64,000 bases of DNA from Tamlana sp038148895 (lineage in GTDB: Bacteria; Bacteroidota; Bacteroidia; Flavobacteriales; Flavobacteriaceae): the NCBI GenBank assembly GCA_038148895.1, contig JBBVGQ010000003.1. One strand, 5' to 3'. Positions 55,750 through 63,672 of this stretch are shown here, piece by piece. The position numbers and the translations under genes were made by a program. Below the pieces are notes generated by a model. That model was not told where the DNA came from. It saw nothing but the letters and a program-made list of their open reading frames with translations, and did no database searches. Within the stretch, counting starts at the first letter, position 1. Each line of letters begins with the position of its first letter.

Positions 55750-57717
55750 ATGAAAAAATATATAAAATATTATTCACCCTTTTTAATGCTTATTGCACTT
55801 ACCATAGGTGTAAGCTCTTGCGTTAAGGAGAGTTTTATTGATGAAGAGCTGAAAACGGATAGAGCCATTCCGTTTTTTGATACGGAACAAGGTATTCAAG
55901 AAGGTGTTATTGGTGCATATTACAGAGTATTGGCACATTCGTTTAGATCTGAATACCAATTTGGTACTACCCAATACGGAACGGATGAGTTTCATGTAGG
56001 TGGAGATGATACCAATAGCCAATGGAACAATTACGACAGTAGGTTTGGTTCAATTATAGTTTCTACAAGAACCAATGCCCAAGAAATGTGGGATGATAAA
56101 TATATTGGAATTGGATTGGCCAATCAGATTATATATTCTGCATCCAATTTTGACTCATCAAACCCAGAAATTAAGAACATTGCTCTTGGAGAAGGATACT
56201 TTTTCCGTGCATACAATTATTTAAAACTGGTTAGAGCTTATGGTGGTGTTCCATTAAAATTGGAACCAAGTACAACGGTTGAGTTAGAGTTTACCAGAGC
56301 TTCTGCTGAGGACGTTTTAGCACAAGTAATTGACGATTTTACTCAAGCCTATAACCTTTTAAACAATGGTGTAAGTCATCCGCACAGAATAAGTAAAGAT
56401 GCAGCAGCACACTATTTGGCTAAAGCGTACTTAACTCGTGCTAGTGAAATTAATGATGGTTGGAACTCTGCAACAAAACAGGCAGATTTACAAAAAGTAG
56501 TTCAATTATCAGACGAAGTAATAGCAAATCACCCATTAGCGAGCAATTATCAAGATTTATGGAGATACACCCAACCAGACGGTGATAATGAATATCTTCC
56601 AGAATTAATTTTGTCTGCGTCATTTGGTAGAGATGCCTCTTTAGAAACTTACAATATGAGCCACGTATTCTTTACTGCTCGATATGACGACCTTCAAATG
56701 ATGAAACGTGATTTAACAGGTATGCGTCCTTACAGCCGTATGGCAGCAACATATTTCACATATGATGTATTTGACCATATTAACGATTCTCGCTTTTGGA
56801 AAGTTTTTAGAACCAAACATAGAGTAAACAGAGGTGGTGAATTTGGTGGTGTTACTTACACTCCAGGTGTTGATTTAGGAATTATGTACGTCATTAACTC
56901 CCCAGACGACACGCGTTTTGCCAATACAGTAAACAATAACGACCCAGGCATTTTATACAGTGAAACTGGAAAAACCATACCTCACGTATATGTTGCCCAT
57001 GCGGCTGATGGTGTTGGCTTATTGGCTAACCCAAGATTCCCTTCGTTATCTAAGCATTTTGAATCTGATAGAACCGCCATCAATGACAACAGAGGTATGA
57101 GAGATGAGTTTTTAGCACGTTCTGCTGAAACTTATTTAATGGCTGCTGAAGCTAAAATACGTTTAGCTTCATTAGGTTCCGGTTCTTATGCTGATGCTTT
57201 GCCTTATATTAATGCTGTACGTAATCGTGGAGCATACAAATCTGGTGAAGACCGTTCTTACTATGAAGATGGTGCTGAGTCTTACCCAACTTCCACTTAC
57301 ACACAGCCATTTGCAGACAATTCATATATGAATGAGAACTCATATTATGAGTCTAATAATATTCCTGTTACTACTGCAGCTACAGATTTAACAATAGCTA
57401 GCACCGCAAGTTTACCGGCTGAAGATGAAGCCGTAATTGCAACATTAGGCTATTCAAGTGAGTATGACAGAATGCTTTGTTTAGTATTGAACGAGCGTAC
57501 CAGGGAACTTTGTGGCGAGTGGCATAGATGGGAGGATTTAAGCCGTACCAAAACATTGGTGGCAAGAGCTAGAGCATACAACCCTCAAGCTTCACCTAAC
57601 ATTCAAGAGTTCCATAATTTGAGACCAATTCCTCAGTCATTCTTAGATGCGATTTATACAGAAGGTCGCCCACTAAGTGCTGATGAAAAACAAGCGATGC
57701 AAAATCCTGGTTATTAA
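55750..57717 (+). CDS. susD: SusD/RagB-family surface glycan-binding lipoprotein
   Basis: 655 residues. The lipoprotein signal ends at SSC (Cys24). The N-terminal SusD-like domain contains GIQEGVIGAYYRVL and the TPR-like helices, FFRAYNYLKLVRAYGGVPL and YLAKAYLTRASE. The C-terminal RagB/SusD part has RDEFLARSAETYLMAAEAKIRL, ALPYINAVRNRGAY and the diagnostic ERTRELCGEWHRWEDLSRTKTL near 582-603. It forms the lid of the SusC pore and captures oligosaccharide. It starts 29 bp after susC. A strong terminator follows, ending the susCD transcript. Confidence 0.95.
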   Translation: MKKYIKYYSPFLMLIALTIGVSSCVKESFIDEELKTDRAIPFFDTEQGIQEGVIGAYYRVLAHSFRSEYQFGTTQYGTDEFHVGGDDTNSQWNNYDSRFGSIIVSTRTNAQEMWDDKYIGIGLANQIIYSASNFDSSNPEIKNIALGEGYFFRAYNYLKLVRAYGGVPLKLEPSTTVELEFTRASAEDVLAQVIDDFTQAYNLLNNGVSHPHRISKDAAAHYLAKAYLTRASEINDGWNSATKQADLQKVVQLSDEVIANHPLASNYQDLWRYTQPDGDNEYLPELILSASFGRDASLETYNMSHVFFTARYDDLQMMKRDLTGMRPYSRMAATYFTYDVFDHINDSRFWKVFRTKHRVNRGGEFGGVTYTPGVDLGIMYVINSPDDTRFANTVNNNDPGILYSETGKTIPHVYVAHAADGVGLLANPRFPSLSKHFESDRTAINDNRGMRDEFLARSAETYLMAAEAKIRLASLGSGSYADALPYINAVRNRGAYKSGEDRSYYEDGAESYPTSTYTQPFADNSYMNENSYYESNNIPVTTAATDLTIASTASLPAEDEAVIATLGYSSEYDRMLCLVLNERTRELCGEWHRWEDLSRTKTLVARARAYNPQASPNIQEFHNLRPIPQSFLDAIYTEGRPLSADEKQAMQNPGY

Positions 57718-57742
57718 TAGCATTTTTTTTGAGTTAATTTGC

Positions 57743-57776
57743 AAAAGTGCCTAGGTATTACCTAGGCACTTTTTTT
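57743..57776 (+). terminator. Terminator after susD
   Basis: AAAAGTGCCTAGG / CCTAGGCACTTTT is a perfect 13-bp stem around TATTA with a T run behind it. Confidence 0.92.
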
Positions 57777-57782
57777 ATAACT

Positions 57783-57828
57783 TACAGTATAGTACAGGAC
57801 GCAAAAAGAAACTTAAATACTATCTTTG
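57783..57828 (+). promoter_or_regulatory. Promoter of the GH105/sulfatase/GH43/rhaM operon with direct-repeat activator site
   Basis: TACAGTATAG TACAGGACGC (57783-57802) has TACAG twice at 10-bp spacing. Eighteen bp later is an exact -7 element TATCTTTG (57821-57828). Transcription would begin about 20 bp before the ATG at 57855. Confidence 0.68.
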
Positions 57829-57854
57829 ATATAATTCACTAACTATTTAAGACT

Positions 57855-59234
57855 ATGACATATTTCCTAAAAAATTTTATGCTAAAAAAACTAAAATATA
57901 CTTGTTTAGCTGCTCTTTTATTTGGCTTTCAGAACCATATTGTGGCCCAAGAGCCAGCAAACGACGTAACTACTCCCCTACATGCTTTGCAACCGGACTA
58001 CCCAACACCTTATGCCCCCCCTTCTAAAGTAGAAATAACCAAAACCTTGGACAGGGTTTATAACTTTCTGGAAAACAATACCGCTTCAAAATTAATAGAC
58101 TCAAGGACGAATGAAGTAGTTACTAACCTTAAAAAACTAAATGAACATACCGTTTTTGAACCGGGCGCTTTTCGCCTAACAAGTTATGAATGGGGAGTAA
58201 CTTATGCCGGAATGCTTCATTTGGCTGATGCTACAGGAGATAAAAAGTACTCGGACTATACAAACAAAAGGTTACAACTCATCGCCGATATTACTCCTTT
58301 TTACAACAAAAAACTAGACAAAGATAAAAATTATCCATCACCAATCAAGCAATCATTACGTCCCCATGCTCTAGACGATGCGGGTGCTGTCTGTGCAGCT
58401 ATGATAAAAGCAAAAAGAGCGGGGTTAAAAGTGGATTTACAGCCTCTTATAGACAATTTTATCGATTATATAAGTAACAAACAATTCAGGCTTGAAGATG
58501 GCACTTTGGCAAGAAATAGACCCCAACCAAACACCTTATGGCTTGATGACTTATTTATGAGCGTTCCTGCTTTGGCACAAATGGGAAAATTAACTGGAGA
58601 CTTTAAATATTATGATGATGCCGTTAAACAAGTATTGCAATTTTCAGAAAGAATGTTTGATGAGAGAAAGGGGCTATACATGCATGGTTGGGTTATGTCT
58701 ATGGATTATCACCCTCAATTTCATTGGGCAAGAGCCAATGGTTGGGCCGTGATGACTCTAGTAGAACTATTGGATGTCTTACCAAAAGAACATAATGGTT
58801 ATAGCCAAGTTCTAAGTCAACTTTGTAAGCACATTGAAGGCTTAACTTCTTATCAAGATGGCACGGGATTTTGGCATCAGCTTATTGATAAAAATGACAC
58901 CTATTTAGAAACCTCGGCTACCGCTATTTATACTTATGCCATTGCAAAGGCTATTAATAATGGCTATATTGACAAACTAGCCTTTTCGCCAGTTGCGCTG
59001 TTAGGATGGAATGCCGTTGCTACCAAAGTGAATGAAAAGGGATTTGTTGAAGGTACTTGTGTGGGAACGGGCATGGGTTTTGATCCTGCTTTTTATTATT
59101 ATAGACCCATTAATGTGTATGCTGCGCATGGTTACGGACCTGTGTTATTAGCCGGTTCTGAAATTATAAACATGTTAAACAATAATGAGTTTGAATTGAA
59201 TGATAGTGCGCTTCAATTAAAGTTGAAAAAATAG
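57855..59234 (+). CDS. GH105/GH88-type unsaturated uronyl hydrolase
   Basis: 459 residues; signal peptide best seen from the internal Met at residue 9 (MLKKLKYTCLAALLFGFQNHIVAQ). The (alpha/alpha)6 barrel shows SYEWGVTYAGMLHLADATGD, RPHALDDAGAVCAAMIKAKR (the double Asp is the likely catalytic pair), TLWLDDLFMSVPALAQMG, WARANGWAVMTLVELLDVLP and a C-terminal GYGPVLLAGSEI. It differs from the first GH105 of this locus by a longer N-terminus (about 75 residues before the barrel), suggesting a different chain-end preference, such as unsaturated glucuronyl versus galacturonyl. First gene of its operon. Confidence 0.85.
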   Translation: MTYFLKNFMLKKLKYTCLAALLFGFQNHIVAQEPANDVTTPLHALQPDYPTPYAPPSKVEITKTLDRVYNFLENNTASKLIDSRTNEVVTNLKKLNEHTVFEPGAFRLTSYEWGVTYAGMLHLADATGDKKYSDYTNKRLQLIADITPFYNKKLDKDKNYPSPIKQSLRPHALDDAGAVCAAMIKAKRAGLKVDLQPLIDNFIDYISNKQFRLEDGTLARNRPQPNTLWLDDLFMSVPALAQMGKLTGDFKYYDDAVKQVLQFSERMFDERKGLYMHGWVMSMDYHPQFHWARANGWAVMTLVELLDVLPKEHNGYSQVLSQLCKHIEGLTSYQDGTGFWHQLIDKNDTYLETSATAIYTYAIAKAINNGYIDKLAFSPVALLGWNAVATKVNEKGFVEGTCVGTGMGFDPAFYYYRPINVYAAHGYGPVLLAGSEIINMLNNNEFELNDSALQLKLKK

Positions 59235-59250
59235 AACCCGAGCCAAGAAT

Positions 59251-60621
59251 ATGCTGAAATCAATCAATTTTGCCACTTTTTTGTTATTCCTTTCAATTTT
59301 TGGTTGTAATAACAAAGCTGAAAAAGAACAAGCCGAAAAACCAAATCCTAACATTCTCGTAATTATTGCTGATGATGCTGGATGGAATGACGTGAGTTAC
59401 AACGGTTCAGAAATAAAAACACCAAATATTGATTGGTTGGCAAAAAACGGAGTACAACTCAATCGTTTTTATGTAAATCCAACATGTTCCCCTTCAAGGG
59501 TTTCCCTCTTAACCGGGATGCCCTCTAGTAGAATAGGTGTTGTTGCCCCAATAAGTGGCAAAAGCACAAAAACACTTCCCGATTCCATTACAACTTTACC
59601 ACAAGCCCTAAAAAAATACAATTATCAAAATGCACTGTTCGGTAAATGGCATTTGGGTCTTGACATTTCAAACGGACCAAATGCCTTTGGTTTTGATTAT
59701 TCCTACGGATTTCTTCATGGGCAAATAGACCAATACACCCACCGATATAAAAACGGCGATTCCAGCTGGTACAGAAATGACAAAATGATTGAAGAGGAAG
59801 GTCATACCACAGATTTGGTTACCAAAGAGGCCATTGAGTGGTTAACCACAAAACGGGATACTTCAAAGAACTTTTATGTGCAATTGGCTTATAGTGCTCC
59901 TCATTTTCCGCTTCAAGAAGAAGACAAATGGAAAGAGCCTTATCTAAGAACCATTGAAGATGACTCTCGGCGTGACTATGCTGCAGCCATGGCGCATTTA
60001 GATTTTGCTATTGGAGAAATCATGGAAACCTTAAAACGAACTGGACTAGATGAGAATACACTTGTTATCTTTATGAGCGATAATGGAGCTATGGAAAATT
60101 GGTTCCCAACCTATCAGTATAATGGCGCTCATGGGCCCAATCCTGTATTAGGAAATAATGAACCTCTTCGTGACTGGAAATCATCAAACTATGAGGGAGC
60201 CATAAGAGTTCCAGCTGTTTTATATTGGAAAAACCATTTGAAAACAGAAGTAAATCCAAATTTCATGTCGGTTTCTGACATCATGCCAACAATACTCTCT
60301 TTAATTAAAAAGGATATTCCAAAAGGTGTTGAAGGTGTCAATATTTGGCCTAACATTGAAAACTCGAAGATTAAAACTTCTCATGATATTTATGTTCGTG
60401 GGCACAAACAGGAGTGTTTAATACATCAACCATATAAAATCATTAGAACACGGCATAAAGATGGTTCACCACCGGACTTTCAATTATACGACATAGTAAA
60501 TGACCCTAAAGAGAAACGTAATATTATTGATAAGGATACTTTAATTGCCAATAAAATGAAAGTTCTGCTGCAGAATCAATTTGCTAAGGACGATAAAACA
60601 GTAAATGTAGAGCTGAAATAA
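59251..60621 (+). CDS. Sulfatase, family S1, formylglycine-dependent
   Basis: 456 residues, lipoprotein-type signal (…LSIFGC, Cys19). The metal site IIADDAGWNDVSYNG (Asp41, Asp42) and the maturation motif CSPSR (Cys79-Arg83), where Cys becomes formylglycine, are intact, followed by LLTGMPSSR. Further active-site stretches are GKWHLG, APHFPLQE and FMSDNGAMENW. It hydrolyses a sulfate ester on the target glycan in the periplasm or at the surface and needs an anaerobic-type or FGE maturase encoded elsewhere. Its presence shows that the PUL substrate is sulfated, pointing to a marine polysaccharide. It is 16 bp after the GH105 gene. Confidence 0.94.
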   Translation: MLKSINFATFLLFLSIFGCNNKAEKEQAEKPNPNILVIIADDAGWNDVSYNGSEIKTPNIDWLAKNGVQLNRFYVNPTCSPSRVSLLTGMPSSRIGVVAPISGKSTKTLPDSITTLPQALKKYNYQNALFGKWHLGLDISNGPNAFGFDYSYGFLHGQIDQYTHRYKNGDSSWYRNDKMIEEEGHTTDLVTKEAIEWLTTKRDTSKNFYVQLAYSAPHFPLQEEDKWKEPYLRTIEDDSRRDYAAAMAHLDFAIGEIMETLKRTGLDENTLVIFMSDNGAMENWFPTYQYNGAHGPNPVLGNNEPLRDWKSSNYEGAIRVPAVLYWKNHLKTEVNPNFMSVSDIMPTILSLIKKDIPKGVEGVNIWPNIENSKIKTSHDIYVRGHKQECLIHQPYKIIRTRHKDGSPPDFQLYDIVNDPKEKRNIIDKDTLIANKMKVLLQNQFAKDDKTVNVELK

Positions 60622-60633
60622 GCTAAAAGTAGA

Positions 60634-61647
60634 ATGAATTTAAAGTTTACTTACATAATAGTATTACTCTTTTGCTTGTCGTGCAAATCACAAATCACAC
60701 ATAAAGTCGAATCAAATTTCGCAGATAAACCTTTGTTTCGCGACCCAGTTTTTGATGGCGCAGCAGACCCTTCAATCGTTTGGAATAAAAAACAAAAAAA
60801 ATGGTTTATGTTCTATACAAACAGGCGTGCTAAAGATTCTACAGCAAGTGGTGTTGCTTGGGTTCATGGTACCCGAATTGGCATTGCAGAGTCAAAAGAC
60901 GGCACCCATTGGAAATATAAAGGCACTGCCAACATCAATTATAATGTAAAAAGTATAACGCATTGGGCGCCTGATGTATTGGAATACAATGGTCTTTACC
61001 ATATGTACTTAACGATTGTTCCGGGAATATTTGAAGATTGGTACCACCCACGCTATATTATTCATTTAACCAGTAAAGATTTAATTGATTGGAAATTTGA
61101 ATCAAAACTAAATTTGGCATCAGAGCGCTGCATCGATGCCGATGTATTTAGATTGCCCAATGGTACTTGGCGCATGTATTATAACAATGAAAATGATGGA
61201 AAGTCCATTTATTATGCAGATAGTGAAAACTTGTACCATTGGACTGATAGTGGCAAAAAAGTTATAAATGACCGAGGAGAAGGCCCTGTAGTTTTCCATT
61301 GGAAAAATAAAAATTGGATGATAAATGATGCTTGGCGAGGTTTGGGTGTTTATTCTTCTGAGGATTTTGTTACTTGGAAAAGACAACCAAATAATATTCT
61401 GCAAATACCAGGAACTGGAAATGATGATACGGTAAAGGGCGGACACCCAGATGTTATTGTGCAAGATGGTAAAGCATATGTTTTCTATTTTACCCATCCG
61501 GAAAGAACGCCCGAAAATGAAGGCATTGATAGCTATGAAACCAGAAGAAGTTCCATTCAAGTTGCCGAACTCGAATATGTCAATGGAGAAATTATTTGCA
61601 ACAGAAACAAACCTGTTAACATCAAACTTAAACCAATAAAACAATGA
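60634..61647 (+). CDS. GH43-like five-bladed propeller glycosidase, lipoprotein
   Basis: 337 residues with lipobox LSCKS (Cys17). The propeller has the GH43-clan triad: Asp of FDGAADPSIVW, Asp of HWAPDVLEYNG, and Glu of DRGEGPVVFHW. Other blade repeats read KKWFMFYTNR, HMYLTIVPG, GTWRMYYNN, KAYVFYFTHP. It could remove alpha-L-arabinose, beta-xylose or a related sugar; in ulvan loci GH43 members remove xylose. The subfamily cannot be assigned by eye. The stop overlaps the rhaM start by 4 bases (ATGA). Confidence 0.78.
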   Translation: MNLKFTYIIVLLFCLSCKSQITHKVESNFADKPLFRDPVFDGAADPSIVWNKKQKKWFMFYTNRRAKDSTASGVAWVHGTRIGIAESKDGTHWKYKGTANINYNVKSITHWAPDVLEYNGLYHMYLTIVPGIFEDWYHPRYIIHLTSKDLIDWKFESKLNLASERCIDADVFRLPNGTWRMYYNNENDGKSIYYADSENLYHWTDSGKKVINDRGEGPVVFHWKNKNWMINDAWRGLGVYSSEDFVTWKRQPNNILQIPGTGNDDTVKGGHPDVIVQDGKAYVFYFTHPERTPENEGIDSYETRRSSIQVAELEYVNGEIICNRNKPVNIKLKPIKQ

Positions 61648-61970
61648 GCAATAATACCATTAGAAATGCCTTTAAAATGAAATTGAAGCCTGGTTTTGAA
61701 GCTGAATACAAAAAACGTCATGATGAAATTTGGCCAGAACTTGATGCCTTACTTTCGGAAACAGGGATAAAAGATTATAGCATTTTTTTAGATGAAGAAA
61801 CCTTAACGCTTTTCGCCGTTCAGAAAATCTCAAAAGATTTTGACCATGACTTTCTGCCCAACCACCCCATTATAAAAAAATGGTGGGCTTATATGGCAGA
61901 CATTATGGAAACCAACCCAGACAACTCTCCTATTTCCATTTCACTAAAAGAAGTATTCCATATGGATTAA
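61644..61970 (+). CDS. rhaM: L-rhamnose mutarotase
   Basis: A 108-residue ferredoxin-like protein. The catalytic stretch EYKKRHDEIWPEL has His26 and Tyr22, equivalent to H22 and Y18 of E. coli RhaM. The C-terminus WWAYMADIMETNPDNSPIS is diagnostic (WW..M..IM..N.DNSP). It interconverts alpha and beta L-rhamnopyranose, feeding the isomerase. It is cytoplasmic, co-translated with the GH43-like gene, and links this operon with the rhamnose operon 24 kb upstream. The gene is complete and followed by a terminator. Confidence 0.96.
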   Translation: MSNNTIRNAFKMKLKPGFEAEYKKRHDEIWPELDALLSETGIKDYSIFLDEETLTLFAVQKISKDFDHDFLPNHPIIKKWWAYMADIMETNPDNSPISISLKEVFHMD

Positions 61971-61990
61971 AAACCTAATTTACTCAATAA

Positions 61991-62026
61991 AAAAGCAGGT
62001 CCTTTAAATTTAAAGGACCTGCTTTT
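61991..62026. terminator. Bidirectional terminator between rhaM and the PL9 gene
   Basis: A perfect 36-bp palindrome (AAAAGCAGGTCCTTTAAA and its complement). A and T runs at the two ends let it end both the plus-strand rhaM operon and the minus-strand PL9 gene. Confidence 0.93.
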
Positions 62027-62048
62027 TACTTTTAGAACAAACCTGTTG

Positions 62049-63506
62049 TTACTTAACAGTAATTAATTTTGAATTGGATTGTCCATTGTTATCCGTTAAA
62101 ACCAACACATAGTTTCCTGAACTTAATTCGTTTCTTTTTAAAATGAATGAATTATTTCCGGCAGCTAAATCCTTTTTAGGGAAATCTAAAACTTTTACGC
62201 CCATTAAATTATACACAGAAACGCTTAATTGCGATGATTGCTTTAAATTGAAAACAACATTGGTTTCTGTTGAAAACGGGTTAGGATAATTGACAAAACT
62301 ATCATTAACCAAAATATCATCAATGCCCAAAGTACCTGTTTCTAGGTAACCTAAATCTGGTGCAGCACCGTTAAACGGTAAGCCAACGTCGATTCCAGCG
62401 TCAATAAGGTCACTACCAGCAGTTAGCCTCATAAAATTAACATCTGGCAAACTACCATCTGCTTTTCTAGGGGCAGTCATTAATTCAGTAATATCCAAGC
62501 TTTCAAAATCTGAAGCATTGGTGACCAAACCATTTTGCCAACCATTGTTAGTTATATCTGTTGCTGTTGCGTTAAAGCTATCGTTACTACCTCCAGAAAG
62601 GGAAACAGAATTTTTAATAGTTAATGAACTAGCAATATTGGTGCTGCTGAAACTTATATTTCTACCATTGCTATAAGCTGAACAGTTATAAATCTCAACA
62701 TTCCCTCTGTTACTATTGTGGTCAAAACCATCAAAAACATTGCCCGCTGCAATACAATTTTTATAAATGGCATTATGCTTTAGCAGCTTATCATCACTTC
62801 CGCCCGTTTTAAACCCGTTACCATCACCGCCACCAATTGTTCCATTTTTTAAGTAACCATTTCTAAAGGCCCAACAATTCTCGTAAGTTGTGGTAATGTT
62901 ATCGGCACCTCTTAGATATCCGTCCCAACCATCATCAAGATTTTGCCATGCACGACAGCCAACGAATTTGTTTCCTGTTCCGGCATCTAACTTACAAGCA
63001 AAGCCATCAGCGTTTTCTACCAAAGAATCTGCATTATTATAAGAATCGCAGTTTAAAATCGTGTTATTTGAAGCCCCGGTTCCAATTTGCAAACCAGAAT
63101 CTTTACACTCGCTAAACGTACAAAATTCAACAAGGTTATTACTGCCACTAATAAACATGCCATTATCACCTGCACCAAAAACATCAATCCCTTTTATATG
63201 CCAATAATTAGCTGATAAAGTAATAGCCCTATTAGAGGAACTTTCTGCCATTGAAGAAAAATCGAAAAATGGCCTTGAAGTATTATCGGGATGAGTAAGT
63301 AGTGATATTAAACTTCCATTTGTGCCATTTCTAGTAATTGAAAACTTAGTAGTAAAAGTATAATTACCTTCCGTTACATAAATGATGTCTCCTGGAGAAG
63401 CTGTAGATAAAGCTGAAACCAATTGCTGTGGCGTACTTACAGTTGTTTGTGAAAAGCAAAATAAACAACTAAGACATAAAAAGGATATAAGTAGTGTTCT
63501 TTTCAT
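62049..63506 (-). CDS. PL9-family polysaccharide lyase with T9SS tail
   Basis: 485 residues from ATG 63506 (signal MKRTLLISFLCLSCLFCFSQ); a start at 63551 would add 15 non-signal residues. The right-handed beta-helix (about 25-340) contains the PL9 hallmarks: ENADGFACKL, NLDDGWDGY (calcium-binding Asp cluster, about 190-200) and GDGNGFKTGG (about 230), whose Lys is the Bronsted base in PL9 enzymes such as PelL. A linker leads to a type A Por tail (about 410-485: NYPNPFSTETNVVF, VYNLMGVKVLDF, LSSGNYVLVL, KLITVK). PL9 enzymes cleave homogalacturonan or the rhamnogalacturonan I backbone. It is exported to the surface, so it is the likely first cutter of this PUL. Confidence 0.88.
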   Translation of the reverse strand: MKRTLLISFLCLSCLFCFSQTTVSTPQQLVSALSTASPGDIIYVTEGNYTFTTKFSITRNGTNGSLISLLTHPDNTSRPFFDFSSMAESSSNRAITLSANYWHIKGIDVFGAGDNGMFISGSNNLVEFCTFSECKDSGLQIGTGASNNTILNCDSYNNADSLVENADGFACKLDAGTGNKFVGCRAWQNLDDGWDGYLRGADNITTTYENCWAFRNGYLKNGTIGGGDGNGFKTGGSDDKLLKHNAIYKNCIAAGNVFDGFDHNSNRGNVEIYNCSAYSNGRNISFSSTNIASSLTIKNSVSLSGGSNDSFNATATDITNNGWQNGLVTNASDFESLDITELMTAPRKADGSLPDVNFMRLTAGSDLIDAGIDVGLPFNGAAPDLGYLETGTLGIDDILVNDSFVNYPNPFSTETNVVFNLKQSSQLSVSVYNLMGVKVLDFPKKDLAAGNNSFILKRNELSSGNYVLVLTDNNGQSNSKLITVK

Positions 63507-63530
63507 GGAATAATTTTTTATGATTTTATA

Positions 63531-63592
63531 CAAAGATATAAACTTTATCAATCGAAAAACTTTATTAGACCATTTTTTTGCAATCGATTACA
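63531..63592 (-). promoter_or_regulatory. PL9 gene promoter with a LacI-like operator upstream
   Basis: On the minus strand TATCTTTG (63538-63531) is a consensus -7 element. The palindrome TGTAATCGATTGCA (63592-63579; one mismatch from the exact palindrome upstream of susC) ends 40 bp before it. The direct-repeat site seen at the other PUL promoters is absent here. Confidence 0.5.
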
Positions 63593-63672
63593 TTAATAGT
63601 AATAAATTTGCATAAAAAACGGTGAAACCCAATAATTACCCCGTTCATAATTAATTTTATTAAAGTAAATTC

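Noticed and set aside
61120..61644. A 174-codon minus-strand ORF opposite the GH43-like gene
   Set aside because: It is the shadow of a gene whose plus-strand frame has the complete GH43 triad; no domain on the minus strand.
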